Shown here one piece after another: positions 10,171-19,067 of a DNA stretch of 64,000 bases (within the stretch, counting starts at the first letter, position 1; the number at the start of each line of letters is the position of its first letter). The notes beneath the pieces were generated by a model. The model saw only the letters and a program-made list of their open reading frames with translations. It ran no database searches and was not told the DNA's origin. A program made the position numbers and the translations under genes. This DNA comes from Rhizorhabdus dicambivorans (GTDB lineage: Bacteria; Pseudomonadota; Alphaproteobacteria; Sphingomonadales; Sphingomonadaceae), in the NCBI RefSeq assembly GCF_002355275.1, contig NZ_CP023449.1, positions 710,001 through 774,000 on the forward strand. The letters are read 5' to 3'.

Positions 10171-10805
10171 TGGCCTGGGATCGCAACCAGATGGCGGCGC
10201 GCGCCGCCCAGGAGCTGCAGGACGGCTTCTACGTCAACCTCGGCATCGGCATCCCGACCCTGGTCGCCAACAACATCCCCGCCGGGATGACGGTGACGCT
10301 CCAGTCGGAGAACGGCATGCTCGGCATCGGCCCTTTCCCCTATGAGGGCGAGGAGGATGCCGACCTGATCAACGCCGGCAAGCAGACGATCAGTGCGCTG
10401 CCCTCGTCGAGCTTCTTCAGCTCAGCCGACAGCTTCGCGATGATCCGGGGCGGCCATATCGACCTGACGGTGCTTGGCGCGATGGAAGTCGCCGAGAATG
10501 GCGACATCGCCAACTGGATGATCCCGGGCAAGATGATCAAGGGCATGGGCGGCGCGATGGACCTCGTCGCCGGCGTCAAGAAGATCATCGTCGTCATGGA
10601 ACACAACGCCAAGGACGGCAGCCCGAAGTTCATCCCGGCCTGCACCCTGCCGCTGACCGGCCAGAATGTGGTCGACATGATCGTCACCGATCTGGCGGTG
10701 TTCCAGCGGCCCGATCATGATTCTCCGTTCCGGCTGATCGAAACCGCCCCCGGCGTCACCGCCGAGGAGGTCGCCGCCAAGACGACGGCTCATTATCTGA
10801 GCTGA
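10170..10805 (+). CDS. scoB: 3-oxoacid CoA-transferase subunit B
   Basis: 211 residues. The catalytic glutamate lies in [11 protein letters not shown] (Glu near residue 47). [14 protein letters not shown] at the N-terminus and [18 protein letters not shown] in the middle are family signatures. It overlaps scoA by one base, as expected for a heteromeric enzyme made in equal amounts. It ends ahead of a strong bidirectional terminator. Confidence 0.94.
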   Translation: MAWDRNQMAARAAQELQDGFYVNLGIGIPTLVANNIPAGMTVTLQSENGMLGIGPFPYEGEEDADLINAGKQTISALPSSSFFSSADSFAMIRGGHIDLTVLGAMEVAENGDIANWMIPGKMIKGMGGAMDLVAGVKKIIVVMEHNAKDGSPKFIPACTLPLTGQNVVDMIVTDLAVFQRPDHDSPFRLIETAPGVTAEEVAAKTTAHYLS

Positions 10806-10891
10806 GCGCGGGCTCCACCCGGTCGTCGTGCCGAAACAAGGGCGACCTTCTCGCGAAGGGGCGTTTGCGTAAACAGTCGTTGAGCCGACAC

Positions 10892-10921
10892 TCGTCATCC
10901 TCGCGCATGCGGGGATGACGA
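10892..10921. repeat. intergenic inverted repeat
   Basis: TCGTCATCC (10892-10900) and GGATGACGA (10913-10921) form a 9-bp stem around a GC-rich loop, just upstream of the terminator. Short TGACGA-type palindromes in intergenic gaps are common REP-like elements in GC-rich proteobacteria; only one copy was noticed in this window. Confidence 0.45.
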
Positions 10922-10923
10922 CA

Positions 10924-10950
10924 AAAAAGGGGGGTGATGGCCCCCTTTTT
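10924..10950. terminator. bidirectional intrinsic terminator
   Basis: AAAAAGGGGG pairs with CCCCCTTTTT around a short loop. There is an A tract on one side and a T tract on the other, so it works on both strands. It separates scoB from the convergent tpsB-like gene. Confidence 0.85.
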
Positions 10951-10978
10951 CGGCATGACGAAATTGGATGGCGCTTCC

Positions 10979-12682
10979 TCAGAACCGGAAGGCGATCGAG
11001 GCGAGCAGCCGATCCGACGCTTTCGAGGTCCCGGTGGCGACGGTGCGGTTGCCGGGGCGGTGGGCGTAGAGCGCCTCGATCGCGAAGGCTGGCGGGCCGA
11101 TCAGGCGGAGGCCGCCGCCGAACGAGGTGAAGCGCCCGCTGGGATTGCCAGCGCCTGCCTTCCAGATGCGGACATGGTCGGCGAAGGCGAAGATCTGCGG
11201 GTGGGGATTGCCGTTCGCGAACAGGTCCAGCCGGGGTTCGAGCCGCACGCCCAGGGCGCGATCGGCCGAGGCGGCGCCGGGATCATAGCCGCGTCCGATC
11301 GTGTAGTTGCCGATCGCATATTGCTCGAAGCCGAGCAGCGGGCCGCTGGCCCATTGTCCGTCGATGGTCCCCGCCAGGCTGAAGGCCGGCCCCCAGGCGA
11401 TGACATCCTCGATCGTGGCCCGGACGACGGTGGCGGTGCTGTCGGCGCCGGGCCGGCTGGTCGCGGTGCTGCCGCTGGAACTGGCGCCGAGGATGGCCAG
11501 CCCCCGCCGCAGTTCGACCTGTCCGTTCAGCATGTGCCGGCCGCGCTGGGCGCTGCCGGACAGGCGAAGATAGGCCACGCGCAGCTCGTCCCTCGTCCTG
11601 ATCGGCACGTTGAAAGGGAAGACCAGGATCCGCGCCCGCTGGTCGGTGATATCCAGCCCCGCCCCGAGGCGGAGCTCGCCTTCCGGCGAGCGTAACAGCT
11701 GGCGCGACAGGTCGATGCCGCCGACCGCCGATCGCGACCGGATATCGAAGCCCGGCAGGCTGGGGCGCGTCCAGGCATAGCTGAACCGCGCACCCAAAGT
11801 CAGGCGCCTGCCATTGCCGATATAATGGCCGAGCTGGACCACCCTTTGCTCATGCCCGCCCAGCGCGATCGAGGCGCCGAGATAGGAACGATCGTACAGG
11901 CCGGTCAGCCCATAGGCCTCGACCCGGCTGGTCGCGTTCACCGGCCCGATTGCCTGCGATCCGAGATTGTCCAGCGCCGCGACGAGGCCGACCGGATCAT
12001 GGTCGACAGCCAGTTCGCCCAGGATCGCCCCGGTCCCGGTTCCGGCGGGGCGCAGGGTGAGGGTGATGGACAGGCCCGGAATGTCATCGATCGCCAGCAG
12101 CATGCGTTCGAGCTCGCGCTGGTTGACCGGGCGCAGCGCCTTGATTTCGGCAAGGCGGGGGGCGAGCCGGCGGGCATAGCGGCCGGGCCGGCCGGTCAGG
12201 CGGACATCCGCGAAATGGGCGAGGATCACGTCGAGGCGCGCTATGCCGCCATCGATGTCCTGCGGGGGGATGCTGACCGCGGCGATATAGCCGGCCACGC
12301 GCAGCGCCTCGGCCGCACGGTCCCGCAGCGCGCACAGGCCCGACACCGGCTGGAGCCCCGCCGTCGGGCGGATCGGGGCGAGCAGCACGCGGATCTCGGC
12401 CGGCAGTGGCGTACCATCGGCCGATGCGAACTCGGCCGCGCGCAGGTCGATCTCCTCGGCCGAAGGGGCGAGGTCGCAGGGCGGCCGTGCCGAGCGGTCG
12501 TCGATCGTGACCTTGGGCTGGCCGGTTGGCGCGGCGGGCACGGCGGGGGCGATCTGCTCGCGGCTGGGCAGGCCGGTCGCCGCCTGTTGCGCGGCGCCGG
12601 ACGATGCGGTCAGCAGCGGAACGCAGATCCAGGCATGGCGGACGAAACGGCGATCAGGCGGCCAGCGCGTCATTCGCTCCAT
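10979..12682 (-). CDS. ShlB/FhaC/HecB-type two-partner secretion transporter (TpsB)
   Basis: 567 residues. After a signal peptide (cleavage near SSGAAQ) there is a proline-rich linker, POTRA-like periplasmic region (about residues 70-200; RVAGYIAAVSIPPQDIDGG), and a C-terminal Omp85-type beta barrel ending with the aromatic LLASIAFRF. The motif NYTIGRGYDPG corresponds to the conserved L6 loop (V/I)RGY of TpsB proteins. These proteins export a large TpsA passenger across the outer membrane. No TpsA-like gene is in the window. The start overlaps the end of the upstream histidine kinase gene by 29 nt (9 codons; an alternative Met at 12673 reduces this), implying co-transcription. Confidence 0.87.
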   Translation of the reverse strand: MERMTRWPPDRRFVRHAWICVPLLTASSGAAQQAATGLPSREQIAPAVPAAPTGQPKVTIDDRSARPPCDLAPSAEEIDLRAAEFASADGTPLPAEIRVLLAPIRPTAGLQPVSGLCALRDRAAEALRVAGYIAAVSIPPQDIDGGIARLDVILAHFADVRLTGRPGRYARRLAPRLAEIKALRPVNQRELERMLLAIDDIPGLSITLTLRPAGTGTGAILGELAVDHDPVGLVAALDNLGSQAIGPVNATSRVEAYGLTGLYDRSYLGASIALGGHEQRVVQLGHYIGNGRRLTLGARFSYAWTRPSLPGFDIRSRSAVGGIDLSRQLLRSPEGELRLGAGLDITDQRARILVFPFNVPIRTRDELRVAYLRLSGSAQRGRHMLNGQVELRRGLAILGASSSGSTATSRPGADSTATVVRATIEDVIAWGPAFSLAGTIDGQWASGPLLGFEQYAIGNYTIGRGYDPGAASADRALGVRLEPRLDLFANGNPHPQIFAFADHVRIWKAGAGNPSGRFTSFGGGLRLIGPPAFAIEALYAHRPGNRTVATGTSKASDRLLASIAFRF

Positions 12683-14798
12683 AGGCCAGGGGCAGCTTCA
12701 GCTCGGCCTTGAAGCCTTCGCTCGTCCGGTACAGCCGCACGTCGCCGCCATGGGCGCGGGCGATCGAGCGGCAGACGGCGAGGCCGAGGCCATTGCCGCG
12801 CTTGCCGCCGATCTGGGCGCTGGTCGAGCGGTAGAAGGGCTCGAAGGCGCGCTCCAGATCCTCCTCGGGCAGGCCGGGTCCTTCGTCGATCACCGCGACA
12901 TAGGCCTCGCCCCGGTCGGTCCGCAGGCAGATGCGGGCGCGATCGCCATATTTGACGGCATTGTCGATCAGATTGGCGAACAGCCGGCGCATCGCCATCA
13001 CATCGATCTCGACCGGCGCGTAGGGCAGCGGATCGACTGTCACCGGATTGCCGATGAAGGCGGCGTCCTCGGCGACATCCTCGACGATGGTGCGCAGGTC
13101 GAGCTTCTCGCGCACGCCCGGGATCGATGCGTCGCGGATGAAGTTCAGGACCGAGGAGATCATCGCCTCCATCTCCTCCAGCTCCTCGACCATGCCCTCC
13201 CGCATGCGATCGTCGTCTATCTCCTCGACGCGGAAGCGCAGCCGGGTCAGCGGGGTACGCAAATCATGGCTGATCGCGCCGATCATCGCCGTGCGGTCGC
13301 TGACAAAGCTGCGCAGCCGGTTCTGCATCAGGTTGAAGGCGTGCGCGGCGCGGCCGACCTCCGCTGGCCCGTCGAGGTCGAGCACGTCGGCGGTCGGATC
13401 GCGGCCGAGTTGCTCGGCCGCTTCGGCGAAGCGTTCGAGCGGCTTGCTCATCCGCCGTGCGAACAGCCAGCCGAGTGGCGCCACGATCGCGAAGGCGATC
13501 AGGAACCAGAGCAGCACCCGGCGCTGCCAGGTGTTGAGGAAGGGCGGGGGCGCCGGCTGCACGACCGACCAGCGGCCATCTGCCATCCGCATCGCGGCGA
13601 TGAAGTCACCCTCGACGAAGGGCGCGGGCGCGAGGCCGAACAGGCCGCGCTGGCGCACGGGCGGCGTGCTGGAATAGCTGGAGGGCGAGGTGACGTCCTC
13701 CTCCGTGCCGGTCGGGACGGACATGGGCGCGGCGGCCTCGGCCACGGTTGCGGGCGGTGGGCCGACGACGGGGGCCGGTGCCGGTGATGCGGCTGGGGAC
13801 GGTGCCCCCGCGACGGGCGCGTAGGCATGGACGGCGGGCGGCGCGATCAGGTCGGCCTGGGGGACGATGATCGCCGGCCGGCTCTCGGCGGGAACGCGCA
13901 GCACCGGATCGAGCTGCGAGGAGGAGGGGTTGACCGGCAGCAGGTTCGACCGGCCGATCATGTCGAGGCTGCGGCGGATCAGCGGCGTGGCGCCCACCGG
14001 CTTCTTGTCGATGCTGCCATCTGGCTCGGCGGTGGGTACCGGCTGGATGACCTGCGCCCCGCTCGGCGCGCGCAGCAGCGGGGGTATCGTCTGGCCGCGA
14101 TCACCCTCGATCCGGACGCGGCGTTCGGAACGCACGACTTTGTCGATCACGCCCCCGGTGGTTCCGTCTGGGGGCGTGGTGGTGCTTTCGTCTATCCGGA
14201 TATGGCCCCGGCCTTCCCAGCGGCCGCCTTCGGCCCGCGGCGCGGCCGATCGCCATGGATTGCGTGCGACCCCGGTTCCATCGCCATCGGTAGGGTGCTG
14301 TGCGCCCAACCGTCCGCGCGCGAACCGGCCGGTCGCCGCAGGTGTGCCGTCGACGGCTTCGACCACGAAGGAAGCCGGGCGGAAATGAGCCGCATCGCCG
14401 GGAAGCTCCGCACCGTCATCGGCCATTGCCAGCTTGCGCGTGGCGACGGTGCCGGCGAAGGGCAGCGGCGTGTAGAAGCTCAGCCGCACATCGGCGGGGT
14501 CGACGCCGAGCAACTCGGCAAGCTCGCGCCGCGATCGTTCGGAGACCAGCCAGCCGCGGCCGCGCAGCTCGGGCGCGTCGGCCTGGACCATGTGTTCGAA
14601 CTTGCGGTCCGATCCCTCGCCACGCAGCGCCTTCGCCACCGACGACAGCGTATATTGCGGCGTCGGCTCCGGAGGCAGCAGCAGGGTCAGCAGCAGGGTG
14701 ACCAATTGGGCGACCACCAGACCGGCGGTCAGCAGCACGACGATCTGCACCGCGAGCGCCGGCCCCTGCCAGGGACGGATGATCGAGAGCTTCCTCAT
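12654..14798 (-). CDS. EnvZ-like sensor histidine kinase with very long periplasmic domain
   Basis: About 714 residues. TM1 is near residues 13-37 and TM2 (VLLWFLIAFAIVAPLGWLF) near 427-446. The ~390 residues between them are periplasmic, and the second half is rich in Pro, Ala and Ser (low complexity). HAMP follows, then the phospho-acceptor His near residue 511 (AISHDLRTPLTRLR), N box (LFANLIDNAVKYG), and ATPase motifs VIDEGPGLPEE and GNGLGLAV. EnvZ relatives usually have ~110-130 periplasmic residues. The start is uncertain: Met codons at 14798 and 14810 both lack a strong ribosome site. It is divergent from its likely partner regulator at 14981 and overlaps the tpsB-like gene downstream. 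Confidence 0.9.
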   Translation of the reverse strand: MRKLSIIRPWQGPALAVQIVVLLTAGLVVAQLVTLLLTLLLPPEPTPQYTLSSVAKALRGEGSDRKFEHMVQADAPELRGRGWLVSERSRRELAELLGVDPADVRLSFYTPLPFAGTVATRKLAMADDGAELPGDAAHFRPASFVVEAVDGTPAATGRFARGRLGAQHPTDGDGTGVARNPWRSAAPRAEGGRWEGRGHIRIDESTTTPPDGTTGGVIDKVVRSERRVRIEGDRGQTIPPLLRAPSGAQVIQPVPTAEPDGSIDKKPVGATPLIRRSLDMIGRSNLLPVNPSSSQLDPVLRVPAESRPAIIVPQADLIAPPAVHAYAPVAGAPSPAASPAPAPVVGPPPATVAEAAAPMSVPTGTEEDVTSPSSYSSTPPVRQRGLFGLAPAPFVEGDFIAAMRMADGRWSVVQPAPPPFLNTWQRRVLLWFLIAFAIVAPLGWLFARRMSKPLERFAEAAEQLGRDPTADVLDLDGPAEVGRAAHAFNLMQNRLRSFVSDRTAMIGAISHDLRTPLTRLRFRVEEIDDDRMREGMVEELEEMEAMISSVLNFIRDASIPGVREKLDLRTIVEDVAEDAAFIGNPVTVDPLPYAPVEIDVMAMRRLFANLIDNAVKYGDRARICLRTDRGEAYVAVIDEGPGLPEEDLERAFEPFYRSTSAQIGGKRGNGLGLAVCRSIARAHGGDVRLYRTSEGFKAELKLPLAYGANDALAA

Positions 14799-14980
14799 GG
14801 CCCCCATCATGCCATGGCTTGGGCCGTTGATCCATCGTTCTGCACGATTCGCCGCTGCAGGGACCGTGAAGACCAATCGATGGCGGAAAACCGCGGATGA
14901 GCGCGCGGCCGAACCGAGGTCGGCCGTCCGGAGGAACGAGTGGCTGGCATTCGAAGGCGAGGACGGCCATCATATCGGTC

Positions 14981-15700
14981 ATGGACCTGGCCACGAGCAT
15001 CCTCATCGTCGACGACGATCCCGGTATCCGGAACCTGATGTCGTCCTTCCTCGACAAGCACGGCTATCATACCGACACCGCCTGCGACCCGATCGAGATG
15101 CGTGAGCGGCTGGCGCAGCATCGTTTCGATCTGATCGTGCTGGATGTGATGATGCCGCGCGAGGACGGGTTGACCGCCCTGCGCGAACTGCAGCGCGACG
15201 ATGCCCCGCCGGTGATCATGCTGTCGGCGGTGGGCACCGACGTCGACCGGATCGTCGGGCTGGAAATGGGGGCGGACGACTATCTCGCCAAGCCTTGCAA
15301 TCCGCGTGAGCTGCTGGCGCGGATCCGCACCGTGCTGCGCCGTCGCCGCGTCAGGACGCCCGGGCAGAACGGCCCGGAATCGCAGCCGGCCGACGAGAAG
15401 CGCTTCTCGGGCTGGCGCATCCATATGGGGGTGCGCACGCTGCATGATCCGGCGGGCGAGCAGGTGCCGCTGTCGGACAGCGAGTTTCGGCTGCTGCGCG
15501 CCTTTGTTGAGCATCCCCGCCGGGTGCTGACCCGCGATCAGCTGCTCGACTATTCCGGTGGTGCGGACGCGGAGGTCTATGACCGCGCGATCGATGTCCA
15601 GGTCAGCCGGCTGCGCCGCAAGCTTGCCGGAGGAGGCGGGCAGGATCTGATCCGCACGGTGCGCAACGAAGGCTATATGTTCTTTCCGGTGGTGGAGTGA
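14981..15700 (+). CDS. OmpR/PhoB family response regulator
   Basis: 239 residues. The receiver domain has the acidic pocket (ILIVDDDPGI), the phospho-acceptor Asp near residue 54 (LIVLDVMMPREDG) and the conserved Lys in YLAKPCNP. The C-terminal winged helix contains LSDSEFRLLRAFVEHPRRVLTRDQLL and ends RTVRNEGYMFFP. It is divergent from the histidine kinase across ~180 bp, so the two form a two-component system, probably autoregulated. The ATG at 14981 is preferred because the receiver domain begins within ten residues of it. Confidence 0.93.
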   Translation: MDLATSILIVDDDPGIRNLMSSFLDKHGYHTDTACDPIEMRERLAQHRFDLIVLDVMMPREDGLTALRELQRDDAPPVIMLSAVGTDVDRIVGLEMGADDYLAKPCNPRELLARIRTVLRRRRVRTPGQNGPESQPADEKRFSGWRIHMGVRTLHDPAGEQVPLSDSEFRLLRAFVEHPRRVLTRDQLLDYSGGADAEVYDRAIDVQVSRLRRKLAGGGGQDLIRTVRNEGYMFFPVVE

Positions 15701-15702
15701 TC

Positions 15703-16905
15703 TCAGGCGGCGATGCGGACCGATGACGGGGCCGCGACCGGCGCTGGCAAGGTCTGCAATTCGTCGAGGCACAGCTGGCCGTGGCGGCGCCAGGAGAGAT
15801 TTCCGCTGGTCCATTGCCGCGCGCGCAGGCCCATCGCGGTGCGCAGGGCCGGGTGGCGCAGCGCCGCATCGAGCGCGCGGCTGATCGCCTCCCTGGAACG
15901 GCCGTCGACGACGAAGCCGGTCTCGCCGTCCCGGACCAGCTCGGCGGGGCCGCCCTCGCGCCCGACGATGCAGAGCAGGCCGTTGGCCATCGCATCGGCC
16001 ACGCCGACGCCGAAGCCTTCGACATCGGCGCCCTGCTCGAGCGCGATCTGCGGATGGAGGAAGATGTCGGCTTCGGCCTGAAGCCGCTGCAATTCGGCAT
16101 CGTCAACTTGGCCGAGCAGCATGACATGTTCGCTAAGGCCGAGATCGTCGATCAGTTCCTGGAGCCGGGCGCGGTCGGGCCCGTCGCCGGCGATGCGGTA
16201 GCTCAGCGCATGGCCGGCGTGGAGCGCGGTGCGCACCGCGAACAGGGCCGAGGCGATGTTCTTGCGTGGCAGCAGCCGGCCGATGGTGATGATCCGCGCC
16301 GGGCCGGTGCCCCGCGACAGGATTGCGCCACGATCGGCCGCGCGCATCGGGCTGGTGCCGCCGCGTGCGACGACGCAGCGCCCCGCCAGGTGCGGGAGGC
16401 GCTCGATCAGCAGGGCGCGGGCGGTTTCGCTGACCGCGACGATGCGGGTGCAGCGGTCAAGCACGAAGCGCATCAGCCGGAAGGCGGATCCCTGGGGCCG
16501 CGCGATCTCGCGGCCGTGGATGGTGACGATCAGCGGCACCGCGAAGGGCAGCGCCGGGATCGCCGCGCGCCACGTGCAGGCATGGATGGCTGCGGGCAGC
16601 GGGCCCCGGAACCAGGCGGCGAACAGAGCGCAAAGCAGCCGGATCTGCAGCGCCAGCCCATGGCGGGAACCGACGTCGCGCAGGCGGTGTGTGTCCTGCT
16701 CGATGCGGCGCCGGCCGGCGGAGGAGCGGACGAAGAGCGATAGCGACCAGCCCAGTTCGGCATAGGCGGTGGCCATCGCGCGGGCATAGGCGGCGCCACT
16801 GCCGGTGTCTGGGCCGAAGGCGCGCGAGACCAGCCAGATTCTTCCACGCGGCGCGGCCGCCCCGGACCGGTCGAAGCGCGAAGGATCGTGAAACATATAC
16901 GCCAC
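15703..16905 (-). CDS. GT4-family glycosyltransferase
   Basis: 400 residues of the GT-B fold. The C-terminal donor-binding half shows ITIGRLLPRKNIASALFAV, YRIAGDGPDR, VMLLGQVDDAELQRL, and the EGFGVGVADAMANGLLCIVGREGG motif with the EX7E-type glutamates. The N-terminal half begins WLVSRAFGPDTGSGAAYARAM. It is cytosolic or membrane-associated and transfers a nucleotide-sugar residue to an unknown glycan or lipid. It stands alone, ending 2 nt from the response regulator's stop on the other strand. Confidence 0.88.
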   Translation of the reverse strand: MAYMFHDPSRFDRSGAAAPRGRIWLVSRAFGPDTGSGAAYARAMATAYAELGWSLSLFVRSSAGRRRIEQDTHRLRDVGSRHGLALQIRLLCALFAAWFRGPLPAAIHACTWRAAIPALPFAVPLIVTIHGREIARPQGSAFRLMRFVLDRCTRIVAVSETARALLIERLPHLAGRCVVARGGTSPMRAADRGAILSRGTGPARIITIGRLLPRKNIASALFAVRTALHAGHALSYRIAGDGPDRARLQELIDDLGLSEHVMLLGQVDDAELQRLQAEADIFLHPQIALEQGADVEGFGVGVADAMANGLLCIVGREGGPAELVRDGETGFVVDGRSREAISRALDAALRHPALRTAMGLRARQWTSGNLSWRRHGQLCLDELQTLPAPVAAPSSVRIAA

Positions 16906-17162
16906 CCCCAGTCTGACAGCGGCAGGCTGGGCCCTCCGCGTAACGGCTATATGTCGGCGCGTTGCAACAAGATTGCAGCATAGCCGGGAATCGCCTTGCT
17001 CCGCGGAATCCTGTCCTTGCGCCGTCGCGTCCGGCCAGCTGCGCCATGCCCGTGAGGGGGGCTGGGCCGGCTGTTCCCAGGGAAAGAAGTCGCGAGCGAC
17101 AAGCGGGGCTTGCGAAACGTCGTATCTATAGGTAACAATGTTTCTATCAAGAGGAGAATCTC

Positions 17163-18164
17163 ATGCGGACGCGAATAACCGAACTGTTTGGCATCCAGCA
17201 TCCCATCATGCAGGGAGGCATGCATTTCGTCGGGCTGGCGGAACTCGCGGCGGCGGTTTCCAATGCCGGCGGACTGGGGATCATCACCGGTCTGACCCAG
17301 CGCACCCCCGAACTCCTCGCCCGAGAAATCGCCCGCTGCCGGGACATGACCGACAAGCCGTTCGGCGTGAACCTGACCTTCCTGCCGACCTTCAGCAAAC
17401 CGCCCTATCCGGAATATATCCAGGCGATCGCCGAAGGCGGCGTGCGGATCGTGGAGACGGCAGGGCGCAGCCCGGAAGCCCATATGCCGGCCCTCAAGAC
17501 GGCTGGCATCAAGGTGATCCACAAATGCACCTCGGTGCGGCATGCGCTGAAGGCCGAAGCGATCGGGTGCGACGCGGTGAGCGTCGACGGCTTCGAATGC
17601 GGCGGCCATCCCGGTGAAGACGATATTCCGAACATGATCCTGCTGCCCACCGCCGCCGACCGGCTGCGCATCCCGTTTCTAGCGTCGGGCGGAATGGCCG
17701 ATGCGCGCAGCCTGGTCGCCTCGCTGGCGCTGGGCGCGGACGGCATAAACATGGGCACCCGCTTCCTCGCCACGCAGGAAGCTCCGGTGCACGACAATGT
17801 CAAAAAGGCGCTGCTGGAAGCAAAGGAGACCGATACCCGGCTGATCATGCGGTCCCTGCGCAACACCGAGCGGGTGCTCAACAATTCCAATGTCGCGCGC
17901 CTCGTCGAGATCGAGCGGGAGAAGGGCGACAGCTTGACCATCGACGACATCCATGATCTCGTCGCGGGCGTGTATCCGAAGGTGATGGTCGATGGCGACA
18001 TGGATGCCGGCGCGTGGAGTTGCGGCATGTCCGTCGGCCTGATCCACGATATTCCGACGGTTGCCGTGCTGATCGGCCGGATCATGGCCGAGGCCGAGAC
18101 CCTGATCCGCCAGCGCCTGGCGGGCGTGCTCGACACGGCTGATCCCGAGCCCGCCCTCGCATGA
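17163..18164 (+). CDS. nitronate monooxygenase / 2-nitropropane dioxygenase family protein
   Basis: 333 residues, a TIM-barrel FMN enzyme. Marks: QHPIMQGGMHFVG at the N-terminus, AVSNAGGLGIITG, CDAVSVDGFECGGHPGEDD (flavin-phosphate and active-site region), and FLASGGMADARSLVASLALGADGINMGTRF. The family oxidises alkyl nitronates or, in many members, acts as an enoyl or quinone reductase. The start follows AGAGGAG at good spacing. The stop overlaps the next gene (ATGA). The promoter region 17118-17150 is AT-rich with an imperfect dyad GTAACA-ATG-TTTC that could be the operator of the downstream TetR protein. Confidence 0.9.
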   Translation: MRTRITELFGIQHPIMQGGMHFVGLAELAAAVSNAGGLGIITGLTQRTPELLAREIARCRDMTDKPFGVNLTFLPTFSKPPYPEYIQAIAEGGVRIVETAGRSPEAHMPALKTAGIKVIHKCTSVRHALKAEAIGCDAVSVDGFECGGHPGEDDIPNMILLPTAADRLRIPFLASGGMADARSLVASLALGADGINMGTRFLATQEAPVHDNVKKALLEAKETDTRLIMRSLRNTERVLNNSNVARLVEIEREKGDSLTIDDIHDLVAGVYPKVMVDGDMDAGAWSCGMSVGLIHDIPTVAVLIGRIMAEAETLIRQRLAGVLDTADPEPALA

Positions 18165-18790
18165 CGTCGGTTCCGGACGTCAGGCGCTTCGGCGACGTTC
18201 GGGCCGTGCGTGCCACCATGGAAGGCGAGACCCGCGCCGCCCTGCTGGACGCTGCCGCGGTGCTGCTCAGCGAGGAGGGGCCGTCGGCTTTGACCGTTCG
18301 CCGGGTGGCCGACGCGGTCAACGCGTCGACCAAGATGATCTACACCCATTTCGGCGGCAAGGATGGCCTGTTCAACGCCCTTTATCTGCACAGCTTTGCC
18401 GGCCTGACCCGCGCCTTCCAGGCCGAGCTGGCCGAGCAGGATCCGTTTGCGCGGCTCGAGAAGATGATTGCCGCCTATCGCGCCTTCGCACTGGGCGAGG
18501 CGTCGCTCTACAATGTGATGTTCGGGGATCTGGGCCGAGCCTGGCAGGCCCCCGTCGAAAGCCGGCGCCAGGCCTGGACCAGCTTCGAGACGCTTCGCGA
18601 CACGGTCAGGCTCTGCCTCCCGCCGGAGCGCGCCGCGGAAGCCAGCAGGATCAGTTATCTGTTGTGGGCGGCCATGCATGGCGTCGTGAGCCTCGAACTC
18701 CGCAAGCTGCTGGGAAATGCCGAGGACGGCCAACAACTCTACGGGCTTGCCGTATCATCCGTCTACGAGGCCCAGGGGCTGCGGCGATAG
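18161..18790 (+). CDS. TetR family transcriptional regulator
   Basis: 209 residues. HTH core: AALLDAAAVLLSEEGPSALTVRRVADAVNASTKMIYTHFGGKDGLFNALY. The C-terminal part is a WHG-like ligand domain (LSYLLWAAMHGVVSLEL pattern). It is translationally coupled to the nitronate monooxygenase gene, so it probably autoregulates that two-gene operon. Confidence 0.91.
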   Translation: MTSVPDVRRFGDVRAVRATMEGETRAALLDAAAVLLSEEGPSALTVRRVADAVNASTKMIYTHFGGKDGLFNALYLHSFAGLTRAFQAELAEQDPFARLEKMIAAYRAFALGEASLYNVMFGDLGRAWQAPVESRRQAWTSFETLRDTVRLCLPPERAAEASRISYLLWAAMHGVVSLELRKLLGNAEDGQQLYGLAVSSVYEAQGLRR

Positions 18791-18914
18791 GGGCCAACCG
18801 CCTTTCGCACCATGGAGAGAGGATTCCGCAAGGGGCCGTCACGGGCGCTATGAGCGCGCCACCGTGATGCGGCGGCATGCCGATCAGGTAGTGTCGTCCG
18901 GATTGGCATGGAGA

Positions 18915-18928
18915 TGGCGGCGCGGGAG
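18915..18928. repeat. candidate attL, partial copy of the tRNA-Ser 3' end
   Basis: TGGCGGCGCGGGAG matches the tRNA-Ser 3' terminus at 23660-23673 (TGGCGGAGCGGGAG) in 13 of 14 positions, same orientation. It lies 140 bp upstream of the integrase start. The mismatch and GC-rich content leave room for chance. Confidence 0.5.
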
Positions 18929-18974
18929 TCTGTTGGAATCTCGTTCGTGATGGTTCGCCGTCAGTCAGAAATCT

Positions 18975-18997
18975 CAGGAATTACCGGGTAATTCCTG
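18975..18997. promoter_or_regulatory. 23-bp perfect palindrome upstream of the integrase
   Basis: The half site CAGGAATTACC is mirrored exactly around a central G (18986). The core TTACC-G-GGTAA recurs at 20948-20960 and in degenerate form at 21074 and 21163, all inside the island. It is a likely operator or integrase/excisionase arm site controlling int. Confidence 0.65.
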
Positions 18998-19067
18998 TTT
19001 CTGCGATTCCCTAGATTCGATCACGTTCCTACAGATTCGGCTCATTTAATGGGAAGGATTTTGGGAA

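Noticed and set aside
10979..12682. Contact-dependent inhibition (CdiB-CdiA-CdiI) locus
   Set aside because: Only the TpsB-type transporter is present; no CdiA/TpsA passenger or immunity gene follows.
13827..14900. 357-codon frame antisense to the histidine kinase periplasmic region
   Set aside because: Low-complexity Pro/Ala DNA opens all frames; no recognisable protein features or ribosome site.
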